Origin: Augochlora pura
Taxonomy: Eukaryota > Arthropoda > Insecta > Hymenoptera > Halictidae
Direction: 5' to 3'
Length of the DNA: 64,000 nucleotides
Assembly (NCBI RefSeq): GCF_028453695.1
Contig: NC_135772.1
Span: forward strand, 3,844,001-3,908,000
Below the pieces are notes generated by a model. It did not search any database and was not told the DNA's origin. It worked only from the letters and a program-made list of their open reading frames with translations. The first letter of the stretch is position 1. Each line of letters starts with the position of its first letter. Below are positions 49,340 through 61,906 of this stretch, in pieces. The translations under genes and the position numbers were made by a program.

Positions 49340-51112
49340 GACGATTCCCAGGCACCGAGTTAAGTCGAAAGCAATTTTATAATCCCTCTCGCGCGCGCCG
49401 TGCTAATCGCGTTTCAGTTGTCTCGCTTAGACGGGGAGACACGCCAAAAATAGAAATTAAATGGCGCGGACCTCGAACGCTCCACGTTTTTGATAAATTA
49501 GATCCGTCGCGACTTTTTCCTTTGTTTAATTCTTTGCAGTGCGATAAGGATTCCTTGCTGTATAATCAGAATCGTGATAAAGATTCCGTATAGTAAATAT
49601 GATGATATACTGTACTAAAATATAGTAATCTATAATGTAAAAATTCCATATATTAAATATATTGAAATCTATAATATAAAAATTCCATATATTAAATATA
49701 TTGAAATATACCGCACTAATATACAATAATCTATAATATAATATATCGGACAGTGGAATTATTTTCAGGTAACTAAATAATTTGATCGGTTAGCAATTCC
49801 TTCGTATTCGTGCACGATATTCCAATAGAATTTATAATTTAATACGCGCGAGTCGATGATTTATCGAAACGCGGGGTGGCCGCCGATCGTTACTCTTTTT
49901 ACTATAATTTGATAGTGTCAGTCGCGTGTGAATCCCCGAGTCTTACCGACGATTACACGGCCGCCTGGTTTACCGGCTGTTAAACACGTCCAATCTAATC
50001 GGTGGGGATAATAAACGCGGCGGCATGTAATCGGAGCGATTGTTACGACTCGTTTACTCGCGGCCGAGCTGCGAGCTAACCTCCCCCGGCACGTAATCGT
50101 GGCTTTACGACTTTTTCACGCCCGGCGATTATTATCGACGTTGTTTTTAACCCTCGCCACGATGTTCGGATCAAAAGAACAGAAGAAAAAGAGACTGTAT
50201 TCTACACTTATATATATATAAAAATTATTTTTTAGGTTTTGGTATTAATATATTAACGAGCAGGTATTTTTATTATAACTTTACTACGTGATAGATGATC
50301 TTAATAATTAAAATTGCTTCGATATTTTTATAGTAAAGACGCGGCCAGTATTTCTGTAATTCATCCCTTGTATCATTTTCTTCAGGTACAAGGGGTTACT
50401 AAAGCTCCTAGAATCCCTAAAAATTCGGGGAGGGAAGGGTCTTTCGTCACAGCGTTTACACGTTGAACAAGCAAAAACAATACAGGAACAGGTGTTCGCG
50501 GACTAAGTCCGATCTATTAAATCGTCCGATATTCAAGAATGCAAATTCAACGAGGTCTCCGCGCCACTAAATCAAAACATCAGGAGCACGGAACATATCG
50601 ATGGCGGTTGACACGGGGGAGAGAGGGGAGGGGGAGGGGGTATGGCAGCGACGTTGGTGGTAGTATGACCGCGTATCTGAAGAGGAACGCGCGGTGCAGC
50701 GCGAGATCAGCGGCGGGGGAGTACGGCGGGGTAGTTAGTTAACCGAGGGGCACGTCGCCCGGAATCGCTTTGCGCTGGGCAGCCGTTTAATCGGATTCCA
50801 ATCACCGTATTCATTTATTTATAAGACTAATCAAGTCCAGGGATTTACGGTGGAGCTCCGCAGACGTCGCCGAGCCCGCGCAGACAATTCTAGCATTCGG
50901 CTACGGCGGAGGGCACGTTTATCGAACTTCTGTCCTCTCTCTCTCTCTCTCGCTTGACTACGGGGGATGAAGATCGGGTTCAGCCGCAGACCAATTTCGG
51001 TTCTGAACGTCCTCGAGCAGGTTTGCACGTGCAAGCGGTTGTCTTGGTGGTGTCCCTTGGAACCCTTGCGGAGGAGGCTCTCTCTCTGTCGTCTTTCCCG
51101 TCCTTTCTCGTC

Positions 51113-51114
<2 letters not shown>

Positions 51115-51169
<55 letters not shown>

Positions 51170-51215
51170 ATATATATATATATATATCTTGTCCTCTCTT
51201 TCTCTGTACTTCCTC

Positions 51216-51251
<36 letters not shown>

Positions 51252-51660
51252 CTTCTGTCTCATTCTGTGCTTCTATCTCACTCTATATTTCTGTCTCGCT
51301 TTGTACTTCTATCTCGTTCTGTCATCTGTCTCATTCTCTGCTTCTACCTTACCTTGTACTTCTGTTTCACTCTGCACGTCTGTCTCACTATGTACTTATA
51401 TCTTATTCTGTGCTTCCATTTCACTCTGTGCTTCCATCTCACTCTGTACTTCTTCCATCTCACTCTATACTTCTATCTCGTTCTATACTTCCGCCTTACT
51501 CTGTCTTTCCGTCTCGCTCTGTACTTCTGCCTTACTCTGTCTTCCGTCTTGCTCTGTACTTCTGCCATACTCTGTCTTTCCATCTTGCTCTGTACTTCCG
51601 TCTTACATCGTACTTCTGTCTTACTCTGTCTTTTATCTCTCTCTCTCTCTCTCTCTCGCT
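51115..51660. repeat. Compound CT / TA / CTGTACTTCTGTCTC repeat block
   Basis: (CT)n at about 51118-51160, (TA)n at 51165-51187, (CT)n at 51219-51248, then about 400 bases of a 16-18-base pyrimidine-rich unit (CTGTACTTCTGTCTCRCT and variants), and CT again at 51635-51660, directly left of an N gap. The repeat is the likely reason that the assembly broke here. Confidence 0.9.
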
Positions 51661-51682
51661 CTCTGTCTGTTTCTCTGGCTTC

Positions 51683-51782
51683 NNNNNNNNNNNNNNNNNN
51701 NNNNNNNNNNNNNNNNNNNNNNNNNNNNNNNNNNNNNNNNNNNNNNNNNNNNNNNNNNNNNNNNNNNNNNNNNNNNNNNNNN
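51683..51782. other. Assembly gap, 100 N
   Basis: Exactly 100 N immediately after a CT-rich satellite. Together with the next gap it isolates a 96-base fragment (51783-51878). Confidence 0.95.
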
Positions 51783-51878
51783 TATAGAGTGTATTTGATA
51801 GATCAAGTGGTTTTGGTCAACGATTATCGCGACAGGTTTTGATTTTTAAATGTATTTAGTCTGGGAGTTCTAAAGAGT

Positions 51879-52378
51879 NNNNNNNNNNNNNNNNNNNNNN
51901 NNNNNNNNNNNNNNNNNNNNNNNNNNNNNNNNNNNNNNNNNNNNNNNNNNNNNNNNNNNNNNNNNNNNNNNNNNNNNNNNNNNNNNNNNNNNNNNNNNNN
52001 NNNNNNNNNNNNNNNNNNNNNNNNNNNNNNNNNNNNNNNNNNNNNNNNNNNNNNNNNNNNNNNNNNNNNNNNNNNNNNNNNNNNNNNNNNNNNNNNNNNN
52101 NNNNNNNNNNNNNNNNNNNNNNNNNNNNNNNNNNNNNNNNNNNNNNNNNNNNNNNNNNNNNNNNNNNNNNNNNNNNNNNNNNNNNNNNNNNNNNNNNNNN
52201 NNNNNNNNNNNNNNNNNNNNNNNNNNNNNNNNNNNNNNNNNNNNNNNNNNNNNNNNNNNNNNNNNNNNNNNNNNNNNNNNNNNNNNNNNNNNNNNNNNNN
52301 NNNNNNNNNNNNNNNNNNNNNNNNNNNNNNNNNNNNNNNNNNNNNNNNNNNNNNNNNNNNNNNNNNNNNNNNNNNNNN
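51879..52378. other. Assembly gap, 500 N
   Basis: Exactly 500 N, a different placeholder size from the two 100-N gaps, so it probably comes from a different scaffolding step. Order and orientation of sequence on its right are less certain than elsewhere. Confidence 0.95.
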
Positions 52379-52420
52379 TAGTCTGTTTGCTCTATTTAAG
52401 GGATTTTAATTGAAATTAAA

Positions 52421-52521
52421 TGGATTTTAAATGGAATTTAAAAGGAATTAAATGGATTTAAAAGGAATTAAATGCATTTAAAAGGAATTAAGTGGATTCA
52501 AAAGGAATTAAATGGATTTAA
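52421..52521. repeat. 20-bp tandem repeat (AAAAGGAATTAAATGGATTT)
   Basis: About five copies directly right of the 500-N gap. The array may extend into the gap. Confidence 0.85.
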
Positions 52522-55500
52522 TATGAGACAGTGCCAAATATATTGCAAATAAGACATTTTTAAGTAAATTGGAAGTAAGATCATTTTTATTATAGATCGT
52601 TGATTTTTATTCTATTGATTTTATTTATTCTATTTATTCTATTTATCCCATTTAAACCTCGTCAATATCCACAAAAATAATTCCAAAAACGACTAACACG
52701 ATACTAACAGCTTTCCCCCCACCCCTGCTCGAATGTAAAGGGTTAACACATCGTCCACGCCAAGCAGAAAAACTGCTCCCTCGCGTCTCGCGGCGGTAGG
52801 ATCGTCGCGCCGATCGAATCACGGCGTCCGTCAAACAAATTTGGCAGACCGCGTCATCCGATCACCTGTTCCACCCTCGCAATACCACGGTGACGAAGGG
52901 GTAGGTAGGGGGTACAGAGAGGGGAGAGCTGGGTTTTTTGATCACTGCGGATCGGTAAACATTTGCTCGACGAGTTTTATCGCGGCACCGCCCCCGGATT
53001 GATATTAACCGCTTTGAACAGTCGCGGGTAGCTCGATCGGTTTCGTTGTAATAATACGGCCAGGTAAATACGAGAGATTTCGGTCACGTGAGAGAGAAGA
53101 GAGAGGAGAAGGGGAACGGGGGAGGGATTTTAGGGAGCCGGCTAAAAAAATACGGCGTTCATTTGAGAACGATTGAAACAGTTGGAATCGAAGGGTGAAA
53201 CCCTGCGGATTTTCGGGGTTGTTTCCTAGGTTCCTGGGAGGGGGGGGAGGCGCGTGGAGGGTGGAGGCGAGGGTGAAGGGTGCCGCCGACAACGCGGTTG
53301 TCAAATGAATGGATTTATTAGTAACAGTAAACCAACTCGCGGATACACGTGACGTTGTACAATCTACGGGACAATATGATTCAGTGTCGGCCGCGGACAA
53401 TGTGTAATACAGAGGACGGCGGGCGGCAGTCAGTTTGTTCCGCGCGAAACGGCAAAGTGAGAGTAATGCGGGTTCTTTTTCCCATGGAGATATATGTAGA
53501 ACGCGCTGCTGGATGTATATAGCGTGTATAGAAAATATAAATTAGAGAGGGAATCATGCGACCACCAAAAGATTTACGCGGAGAGCGTAAACTCCGGTTA
53601 CGAGTTTCGCTTCACTGTATCGTTTATTCTTATCATTCTTTATTTATTTATTTGTCTGCTTATTTATTTATTTGCTTATTCATTTCTTCATTTATTTCTT
53701 CGTTTATTCGAATATGTAATATATTATATTTAATATCTAATTTATTATCGAAGTTATAATCGAAGTGCGAAAAAGATCGCAACAGAATTTAACGAAAATC
53801 CATAATTAGAAAAAATCTGTCATTCGATCAATCTTTCGAAATTCTGAAAAATAAAAATTGCTAGACCTCGAATAACCTAAATACTATTAAACAATACAAT
53901 CATCCAAATAAAAGCTACATTATTTTCTCCGTAAAAAATTCTCCCGTCGCAATTTTCGCGAAACTACCCCTCGCGGCACCATAGAAGAGACAACTTATTG
54001 CACGGACACCTGCCGCGCGATAAAAAACCGCCGCGACTCGTACACATTACCTACCCTTAAACAATGCTGTCAACCGAACAATGGATCCACTAATTTCCCC
54101 AGAAAAAGAACGAGTCCCCTAAACAACGGTAGAATCGCGTGAAGAAGTAAAATGTTTTACGGCGTCTAATATAGGAAACGTTTGAACTTTCGCCGGCGGA
54201 AGACGCGAGGTTTAAACGACCATAAACGGTGGCCCACTCCGGTTAGGTTCGATGGTGAAATTATGGTGGTGATATTGCCGTGGGGGAGGCGTTCCGCGTA
54301 AGTAATACGTCCATCACGACGCGGCGAGACTTTACAATTCGCTGTTTTATTAAAACCGGCTTCCGAGTTTATTTTCCTCTGCGTGTACACTCCTTCCACC
54401 CCTTTACCACCCTTTCCCTCCCTTTACCACCCTTGAGCGGTGGTTGTGTACGGAATAAAGAGACGTCTTATATCTTTCGTGCTGCGTTTTTATTCCGCTC
54501 TCTCGAGGCGGTCCGCCACGGGGATGAAAGCGGCAAGGGTTGCCGGTTACAACCACCGTCGTTCGGAGTTGTTTAGAAAACGTGAAACCGTGGCATTTTA
54601 CCGATCCCTTCGCGCACCTTTTTTGCGGTTTTTAGGGCCGCGTTTCGGCGGTTACCGAGCCTCGTGATGCACTTCTCGGCTAGGTTAAATCGCGATCTAC
54701 CCTCCATAGGGATTGAAGCACGTTCTTCCGTCGATCACTGGTTGATTTATTCGCTGCTTCAATCGCGGCTCGTTCTTTTAACGTCGCGCCGCTCGGTAAT
54801 GGATTCTGTTTCTACCTGGGGCGTTTTATTCATGATTTATTCAACTTGCTTTTCTTTAGAAAGAGAGAGAAGGGTAATCTGTAATTATTTTTGTTGAACG
54901 ATTTTATTGTACGACTACCGTTTATTGAATTTTCTTTTCTCGTTGAAGGAATATAATTTTTATAAGTCAGCACATTAATCCATCGCAATTTATTTTGCAT
55001 TCCTTTGTTTCGCGAATATAGCTAACGATATTGAATAAACTGAGGAATAAGACCACTTGTACAAAGAAATAACAGTAACCAGATCCGAGGTAAATTACCT
55101 TCGCCACGCGGATAGAAATATGTCCGTCGCAGGTGCAAATATTATTAGCAAATTACTCGCAGATGCCCGTGTTACGGATGCTTCGCGAGAAAAATGATCG
55201 CCCGCGCTCGCAGCTCTAATTGTAGAGTTCCAATTGCGCCCCGTTTTCTTCGCTCGTATCTCCCGCCGCAAAAGCCAGTTCCCCTTGTCCCGCGAGCTGA
55301 TATATGAATCGCGCCGGAGCTTAAAGGTATCCCCAACGTTGAAATTATGGACACCGGGCCTGTATATTTCTCGCGGTGCATAAGTAACTTGGCTGCGGTG
55401 TTACGACTCCCGCGAATTTACGACTCTTGAGTCCTCATCGCCGCGTAATACCACGAAAACAAAAATTACCGCGCGATCCTTCGTAAATTCGTTCCAACCC

Positions 55501-57207
55501 CTTCGGCCGCAGTCTGATTAAAATGCTTGCGTTTGGATGCGATGTAGCGGCGTTCTTTAATTTTCTTGCGCTTTCGGGACTATTTAGATTTGTACATTTA
55601 AGCAGGATGAATTTTCTAAGATGTATTGGAATTAATTAGAAGATTTAGATTAGGATCGATCGAAGATTTTATGTATATATAATTATTCAAAAGGAAAGGG
55701 TAGTAGAATCTTGTTCGAAAAAACGAGAGAAATGACATAATATTTGGCAGATTTAACGCTGTTAATTATTTTTAAATTAGTTAAAAACCGTGGTGGATGT
55801 TCTTAAATATATAACAGTATATTTATAATATTATTTTAATAAGATTTATGCGACCAAAATTAAATACCAACCCCTTAGAGATTTGAAACTATATTTACCC
55901 TATTAGCTTACGAAAATATCAAACAGCCATTTATTTCGACTTTTAACGAGCTCTAAAAATAACCTGAACAATTATAAATTAAAATAATCATCTCAGAAAA
56001 TTCCTTAAACCTAGTGTTAACGAATAAAAAATAACTCAAGGGTGCAATAACAGTAAGGAGATGATAGAACCTAGTTTTAACGAATAGAAAATAAATTAAG
56101 AGTATAATAACGATAAAGGGGTGACAAAATCTAGTGTTAAAAAATAAAAAATAAATTAAGGGTATAATAACGACAAGGATAGATAATTAAATAACGAAGA
56201 CTAACATTGGCCTTTGGGATTTCGCGAATCAATTGTACAGTTAAAATTCCAATCGAGAAAGAAGAAAATTTCGCTCGAAAGAGAAAGAAAATTCCGCTCG
56301 AAAAAGAAAGAAAATTCCGCTGAAAAAAAGGAAATGGCGGAACGGTGGTCGACTTTGACAGTGGTACGGGCGCGCGCGCGATGTCGGCTGTTCAAAGAGG
56401 GGTCCCGGGTCCGTTTGCCGGCCGAGACGTAATTAACCGTGAACTTTAACGCGTAACAGCGGAATAATTGGTTTGCAGAGGTAAAATCAGGCCGGCGTGG
56501 ATGGAACCGGCGCGTGCAAAACGATGTGGCCGCCCGTCGGACCAACCGACCCCCTTCCACCCCGGAAAAATCGAGTCCCGAGCACGCGGCCACAGCTCAT
56601 TTTACCGGATTGATAATCCTGCGGGTTTCCAGGCAAACGGCGTAACTTCATTATGAACGGGCGCGCGATTCGATGGGATTAACGGGGAGTGGGGGGGGGA
56701 AGGGGGGCGGGGGCGCGAATGTTTATTCGGTGTCGAGTTTCATCGGCGAGACTCGGCCATGCTCGTGTTTGATCGAAACCACTTTCGCCGCCGTGGCTTG
56801 ATCCCTCGATTCACCCTTTCGGTGGATCCTCCTTGCGATCGATAAGACGTTTGGCGCGTTTTTAAAATGATTTTTCCTGTTTTGGTGAAATTAATTCGAA
56901 AATATTTGGTGGAATGTAATTAAAAAAGTAAACGATTTACGAAGGAGATTTGAAGGGTGAAATCTATTAAATTCTACGTCGCAGCCAAAAAAATAATTAA
57001 ACCACTTTCAGAACCGTAAAAAGACCTCGAAATCATTGTCGAAAACAATAACCCCCGAATATTACCATTCCCTATCTTTGCGTCCGTCGTATCGCAGCTG
57101 CGTTTGTCACGTTTCACAAAAAAAGCGAAACAGGACGACGAGAGCGGCAGCAAATTCGCAATGAGGCGATAATAAAGGAAAATGGCGGGGTGATATTCCA
57201 TAAACGA

Positions 57208-57231
57208 GAGAGAGAGAGAGAGAGAGAGAGA
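57208..57231. repeat. (GA)n microsatellite
   Basis: GA run of about 24 bases. Confidence 0.9.
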
Positions 57232-58427
57232 GCGTAACACGCGAAGAAGACGCGTTAGCGGACGCTGGTCGCTCGTAAACACTTGACAAAAATCCGGCGA
57301 TAACCAGCTGGGTAACAAACGGCGGGCACCGGTAATAACAGTGACAGAGAACAGTGGTGCGCGCGTTGATTGCGGGGACAGTGGCGGCGGGAATAATGCT
57401 CGACGGGCGGGTAATGTCGCGCCTCGCGAGGACGAGCCGTATGGAGGAGAGATAAGAAAAACGGTCGCGGTTAATTATTAGGGGTGGCGCCGGCGTTTCC
57501 ATCCCCTGTGCGGTCTATTTCTGTCGCCGATAGTGGACGACGAGGGACGCTAAGCGCGATATTGCGTTTGTTAGAATTGTCTGAGAGCCAAAATTTCCCC
57601 GTTTTTATCATTAATAATTTTGTCTAATTTTGTGCTTATTTTTGTAGACTTCTTTGTCTAATTATACGGTTCTTTTTCTAGTCTTCTTCATTTAAATATA
57701 CGATTTTTTTCCTAGCCTTCTTTGTTTAAATATACAATTTTTTTTCCTTTCTTCTTTGTTTAATTATACGCTTTTAAAACATAGATATTGAATTCCTCTA
57801 TAATTATCTAAAGATTTCCCCACCCCTTTTCGTGTCTCCTAATACTCCTATCCAAGAAGGCGTCGCAAGCAAAGGGTTGAAGCAGTAAAATTGAAAAATT
57901 AAATTGAAATTAAGAGAATAAAAATCGTGGTCGATGTTTACGGGAAATGACGGCGGCGGTGAGCGTTAAAAGTTCGATGCCTTCGTACCCGGCGAAGATA
58001 AATGCCCGTCGCATAAATTACGTCCGTCGAACATTGAATTCGCATAAACATTGCCGGGTCTTGTGATCGATAACCGCTCGTAAAAGGGAGCCATCGTCCC
58101 GTGGCAGATTCGATCGCCGTATTTATAGCGTCTCTCAGACGAGCGTAGAGAGAGAGAGGTGAGGTAAGAGGGGGGAACGTGGCCGGGGGGCACGGATAGA
58201 GCAAGAAAATGTAAATAACTCGTTGGAGAAAATTTCTTCGGAGGTGGATGGCGCTTTGATCTCTTTAAGAAAGCCCTCTCGCGCCATCGATACGCCATAA
58301 ATTTAGTTAGATCCTGTTGCCGGCGTAACCGACGGCTCCCGTAATAAAACTACCGTCGCGTAAAAGCCAGATATTAGACGGCGAAGTGGCTCGGGCATCT
58401 ATCTTCGTCTTTACTCTCTCTCCCGTT

Positions 58428-58749
58428 CTCTTCTTTTTCTTTTTCTATAATTAATTCTCTTCGTTCTAACTTTCCTCTTAATTTTCTTTCTTGGATCTTT
58501 GACTTTGAATCTGTCGTTCTTTCTGGATCTCTATAATTGTCTTTCTTAGTTTTTAGATCTCTTTCTCTCTTTCTCTCTCTTTCTGGATCTCTTCTTTTTC
58601 TTTTTCTATAATTAATTCTCCTCGTTCTAGCTTTCCTCTTAATTTTCTTTCTTGGATCTTTGACTCTGAATCTGTCGTTCTTTCTGGATCTCTATGATCG
58701 TCTTTCTTAGTTTTTAGATATCTCTCTCTCTCTCTCTCTCTCTTTCTGG
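58428..58749. repeat. 161-bp tandem duplication
   Basis: TTCTTTTTCTTTTTCTATAA starts at 58431 and again at 58592, and the following sequence through TTTCTTAGTTTTTAGAT (58543 and 58704) repeats with only a handful of substitutions. Both copies end in a CT run of different length. Confidence 0.88.
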
Positions 58750-59300
58750 ATCTCGCCAGCAGCTTCATTTCGCCGGCGTCCCCGTCATTTAGACGGCGCG
58801 CGTCCCAGCTTCTCCGCCGATAACCAAACGTGTTTACCCGATTGATCGTTCCGCGCGCGTGAGTTCAGTTGAAACGATATGAAAGTTTCCATACCAGCGT
58901 CTTGCCGACTTCTTCCGAAAGGAGACGTTCCGCCAGGGAATTGCGCGCGAGCCTTTCTGTGGAACGAGACGATTCTCCCTCGGGAATTCGAAGCGGTCCA
59001 CGCCCGCGTTCGGAGATTGTTAAACTCCGCGGAGCGAACTGTGTCGGGCGTGTGTCTCCGCGACGAAATGGAGCGACTAATTGAAGAGTAATTGAGATTC
59101 GAAGCAATACTAGTCTCATTAGCCCTCGAGAGAGACAGAGAGAGAGAGAGAGTTTGTGAGTTACAACTCTGTTGATCCTTTAGGAATAACATCTGTACCG
59201 CGGCTATTGGAGTTTGAATTTTAGAGAGTGTCTGGTCAGAGTACACTCGTTCTTTATTGCTTGAATAATTTATAATTAATAATAATAGAAATTTTAATAA

Positions 59301-59530
59301 TGGAATTTTAAAGGAGGTTAGAATTGATTTTTATAAGTCGATGCAATGAATATTGATCATTTGCTTTTTAATTATTTAAAGCTTTAAAGATTATTTTCTC
59401 GTTTAACATAGCAATTATTATAATTACTATGTTAAACGGGAAAATAATCTTTCAAGCTTTAAATAATTAAAAAGCAAATATTCATTGCATCGATTTATAA
59501 AAATCAATTCTACCCTCCCTTAAAATTCCA
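59301..59530. repeat. Long inverted repeat, ~105-bp arms, ~15-base loop
   Basis: From TGGAATTTTAAAGGAGG at 59301 the left arm runs to about 59410 (TTTAACATAG). The right arm begins CTATGTTAAACGGG near 59427 and ends CCCTCCCTTAAAATTCCA at 59530. The arms differ by a 7-base insertion (GATCAAT) in the left arm and a few substitutions. Confidence 0.88.
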
Positions 59531-60461
59531 TTTAAATCTCTATATAGTCGCATCGCTGCACCTTAATAATGCTTGAATAATGACGATCCAAGGGTTGTTC
59601 AAAGACTTCCCCACTGCGAAACGCGTCGATCTCAATTCGATGAACGATAAGAAACTCGAGAGAAGCGTTTCGATTCCGTTTCGCCAGACGATGAAAAATG
59701 ACGCCGGCGACTCGGTAAATTACTCTCGCGACGGATCAGGTAGTAAACAAATCAGATAAAACCGAGCATCCTGGAAACGAAAAAGGTGGTGGGGCTGCGC
59801 GGGCATTAAGTATCGATAAAGATACCCGGTAAGATCCGCTATCGTCTCTTAATGGCGAATAAAAGTACACAGTGTGTAGTTCCAGCTGTTTCCTGTTATC
59901 GATACCGGCGACATGAACCAAGAAAAAGAAGAGAGAATGAGTTCCTCTTTTTCCCTTTTTTTTCTTTTTTTTATTCTCTATAACGGCGCGCATTAATTAC
60001 CGCGCGCTTACTAATCCAACGCGTTTAATGCAATATTAATACGAAACAAGGTGCACGGCCGTGCTTCCTTACCCGGTCTTTTATTACTCATTTAGTTTGA
60101 CGCAAGCGACCGGTTAATCGGTCTATTAATCTCGCCTATGATTTATTATGTATCACGATTGCCAGCTTATAGCCGCGGCGCGTCGATGACTAAGTGCGGC
60201 CGGTCACGAATAAATCAGGCTAACGTGCACTTACCAGAGAAATTACGAGTGTACCGCCGGACATTCGTGAAAACAGGGAGATTTATCGGCTGATTTAAAA
60301 GATTTAGGGAGAAGCTAATTAAATGTTAAGCTGAGAGAGCAATATTAAACACAGCACACGTTGTACACATTGTTCGATGCTTTATTCTATTAATATCACT
60401 AACTGGCTGATACGGAGATATCTTAGGCCCTTTTTTATTGAATTTTAAATTCTTTGTTATA

Positions 60462-60496
60462 TTTATTTTATTTTATTTTATTTTATTTTATTTTAT
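60462..60496. repeat. (TTTTA)7 microsatellite
   Basis: A pentanucleotide run of about 35 bases. Confidence 0.95.
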
Positions 60497-61237
60497 TCGA
60501 TGTATATTGGTATTAAATTTAGCGAATACAGTATTATTTTTGTAGTATTATTCTTTCTATACTCGCGAAGCTATTTTCCGGGCAGCTTGTTAATTTAATT
60601 TCGTGATAATTACGCGACGAACGTCGACCAACTGCATCGCGATCCTCCTCTAGCTTTCGTCTTGAAATCAGCGTTACGTAGAAGGAATCCAACGGGAGTC
60701 CCGCTCGGGCTATTCTTAAATATGAAACCTTCGTGCTTCGCGTTACAGAGGAAAAACGGAGGGAAAGCCTTCCAACTGGGAGGGGGGAGGGAGGGGTGCG
60801 TTCGACTTGGAAAAATACACGGTCGGAACGAGGGTGTCTGCTCTCTTTCTACTTTTCTCGCGCGCACAATGGCCGCCCCCCGCGCCGTGCACAATTTTTC
60901 AAAAGCTCGCGCGAGATCACATTATTGGCAACGTTATTAATTCGCGACGGGAGATGAGAATGTAAGAAATTTTATTGTATTATTTATTCGAAGACTGAAT
61001 TGAGTTATTCGAGGGCTGGTTCAAATTGAATTATTCGAATGAACAGTGAATTGAAATTATTAAGATTTAATTTACAATACTTGAATTCCTGTATTTTTGA
61101 ATTGGAAAATTGGCAGGTTAAATTGTCGTGATATAAGGGACACAGTTTTTTAAATTATTTTTCTAGGCTGAGATGGTAGTTTGAGGAATGCGAGCTTTTT
61201 TATATTTTCTTTTGTAATTTTTAGTAAATATTAAATA

Positions 61238-61631
61238 TTAACCCTTTGTGTTTGAGGGAATTTCGACTATAAAATGGAGATATTTGTTTCAACTATTTTA
61301 TTTTATCTTCATTAGATTATTTCTATTTAATGCATATATTATTTAGTATATATATTATTTAATACATATATTATATAATACAAATATTACCTAATACACA
61401 TGTGATTTCATACACACATTATTCAATATATATTTTCTTTAATACAACCCTTATCAATTACACATATTATTCAATAAAAATTGAATGTATCTATATACTC
61501 ACAGAAATCTCCCTTTATTTAACAACTGATCAACTACAATAAAATCCAAAAACATAAAAATTCTTCCTCAAAGTAATTGCAGTAATTTTTATTATCCCTT
61601 TAAAGTCTCGCACTCGAGTACAAAGAGTTAA
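61238..61631. mobile_element. Longer TTAA-flanked element (394 bp) next to the Ig exon
   Basis: TTAA at 61238-61241 and 61628-61631. Left end CCCTTTGTGTTTGAGGG; right end read inward CTCTTTGTACTCGAGTGCGA. It fits the CCCTTTGCACTCGAG consensus with substitutions. Almost twice the length of other copies; the extra is AT-rich ATATATTATTTA-type repeat, suggesting internal expansion. It ends 66 bases before the exon at 61698, so it could affect the branch-point region. Confidence 0.5.
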
Positions 61632-61697
61632 AATAAAGTAGACTGCTTTTTAACAAAGAAAATGAAGTTAAAAATATTTTGTATGTATTGTTTGCAG

Positions 61698-61906
61698 TAT
61701 CGACTTGAGAGGAAAGTCTACGGTGGAGGAGGGGGAACACTGGCAGGCAGTCACCCTCGACAAACGTGCCTCGTTCAAGTACAGCGGGCATTCGTCGAAA
61801 CTCACCCTCGAACACGTTCGGGAGACCGACGCCGCCGTTTACAGGTGCAGGGTGGATTTCAAGCAGTCACCGACCAGGAACATCAAAGTCAATCTCACAG
61901 TGATCA
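61698..61906 (+). CDS. Sidestep-family first Ig domain, second-half exon
   Basis: A single 209-nt exon on +, entered in phase 2 after TTTGCAG and left in phase 1 at GTAAGT, coding about 70 residues. It begins IDLRGKSTVEEGEHW, continues with an Ig V-set C-terminal half (SSKLTLEHVRETDAAVYRCR) and ends VDFKQSPTRNIKVNLTVI. The Y-R-C-R-V-D-F-x-x-S-P-T-R-N-x-x-V-N-L-T-V-I string is characteristic of the first Ig domain of insect Sidestep proteins, which binds Beaten path ligands. The partner half (first cysteine, WYR) was not found upstream in the window and following exons would lie past 64,000. It either belongs to a second Sidestep gene or to the minus-strand one through an assembly inversion. 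Confidence 0.82.

Larger units (their letters stand above)
43816..61697. other. 17.9-kb stretch with no supported exon
   Basis: No exon with recognisable protein similarity was found on either strand. Contents: the hairpin at 44439-44656, AT minisatellites (47880-48670), many CT/GA runs, two N gaps, a 20-bp repeat (52421-52521), a 161-bp tandem duplication (58428-58749), a second hairpin (59301-59530) and single TTAA/CCCTTTGC-type ends near 47500, 52740 and 57870. It is most likely intronic or intergenic DNA of one or two Sidestep-family genes. Confidence 0.6.

Noticed and set aside
50954..51842. Ser/Leu-rich frames near 280-290 residues
   Set aside because: They translate CT microsatellite and pyrimidine minisatellite and run into an N gap.
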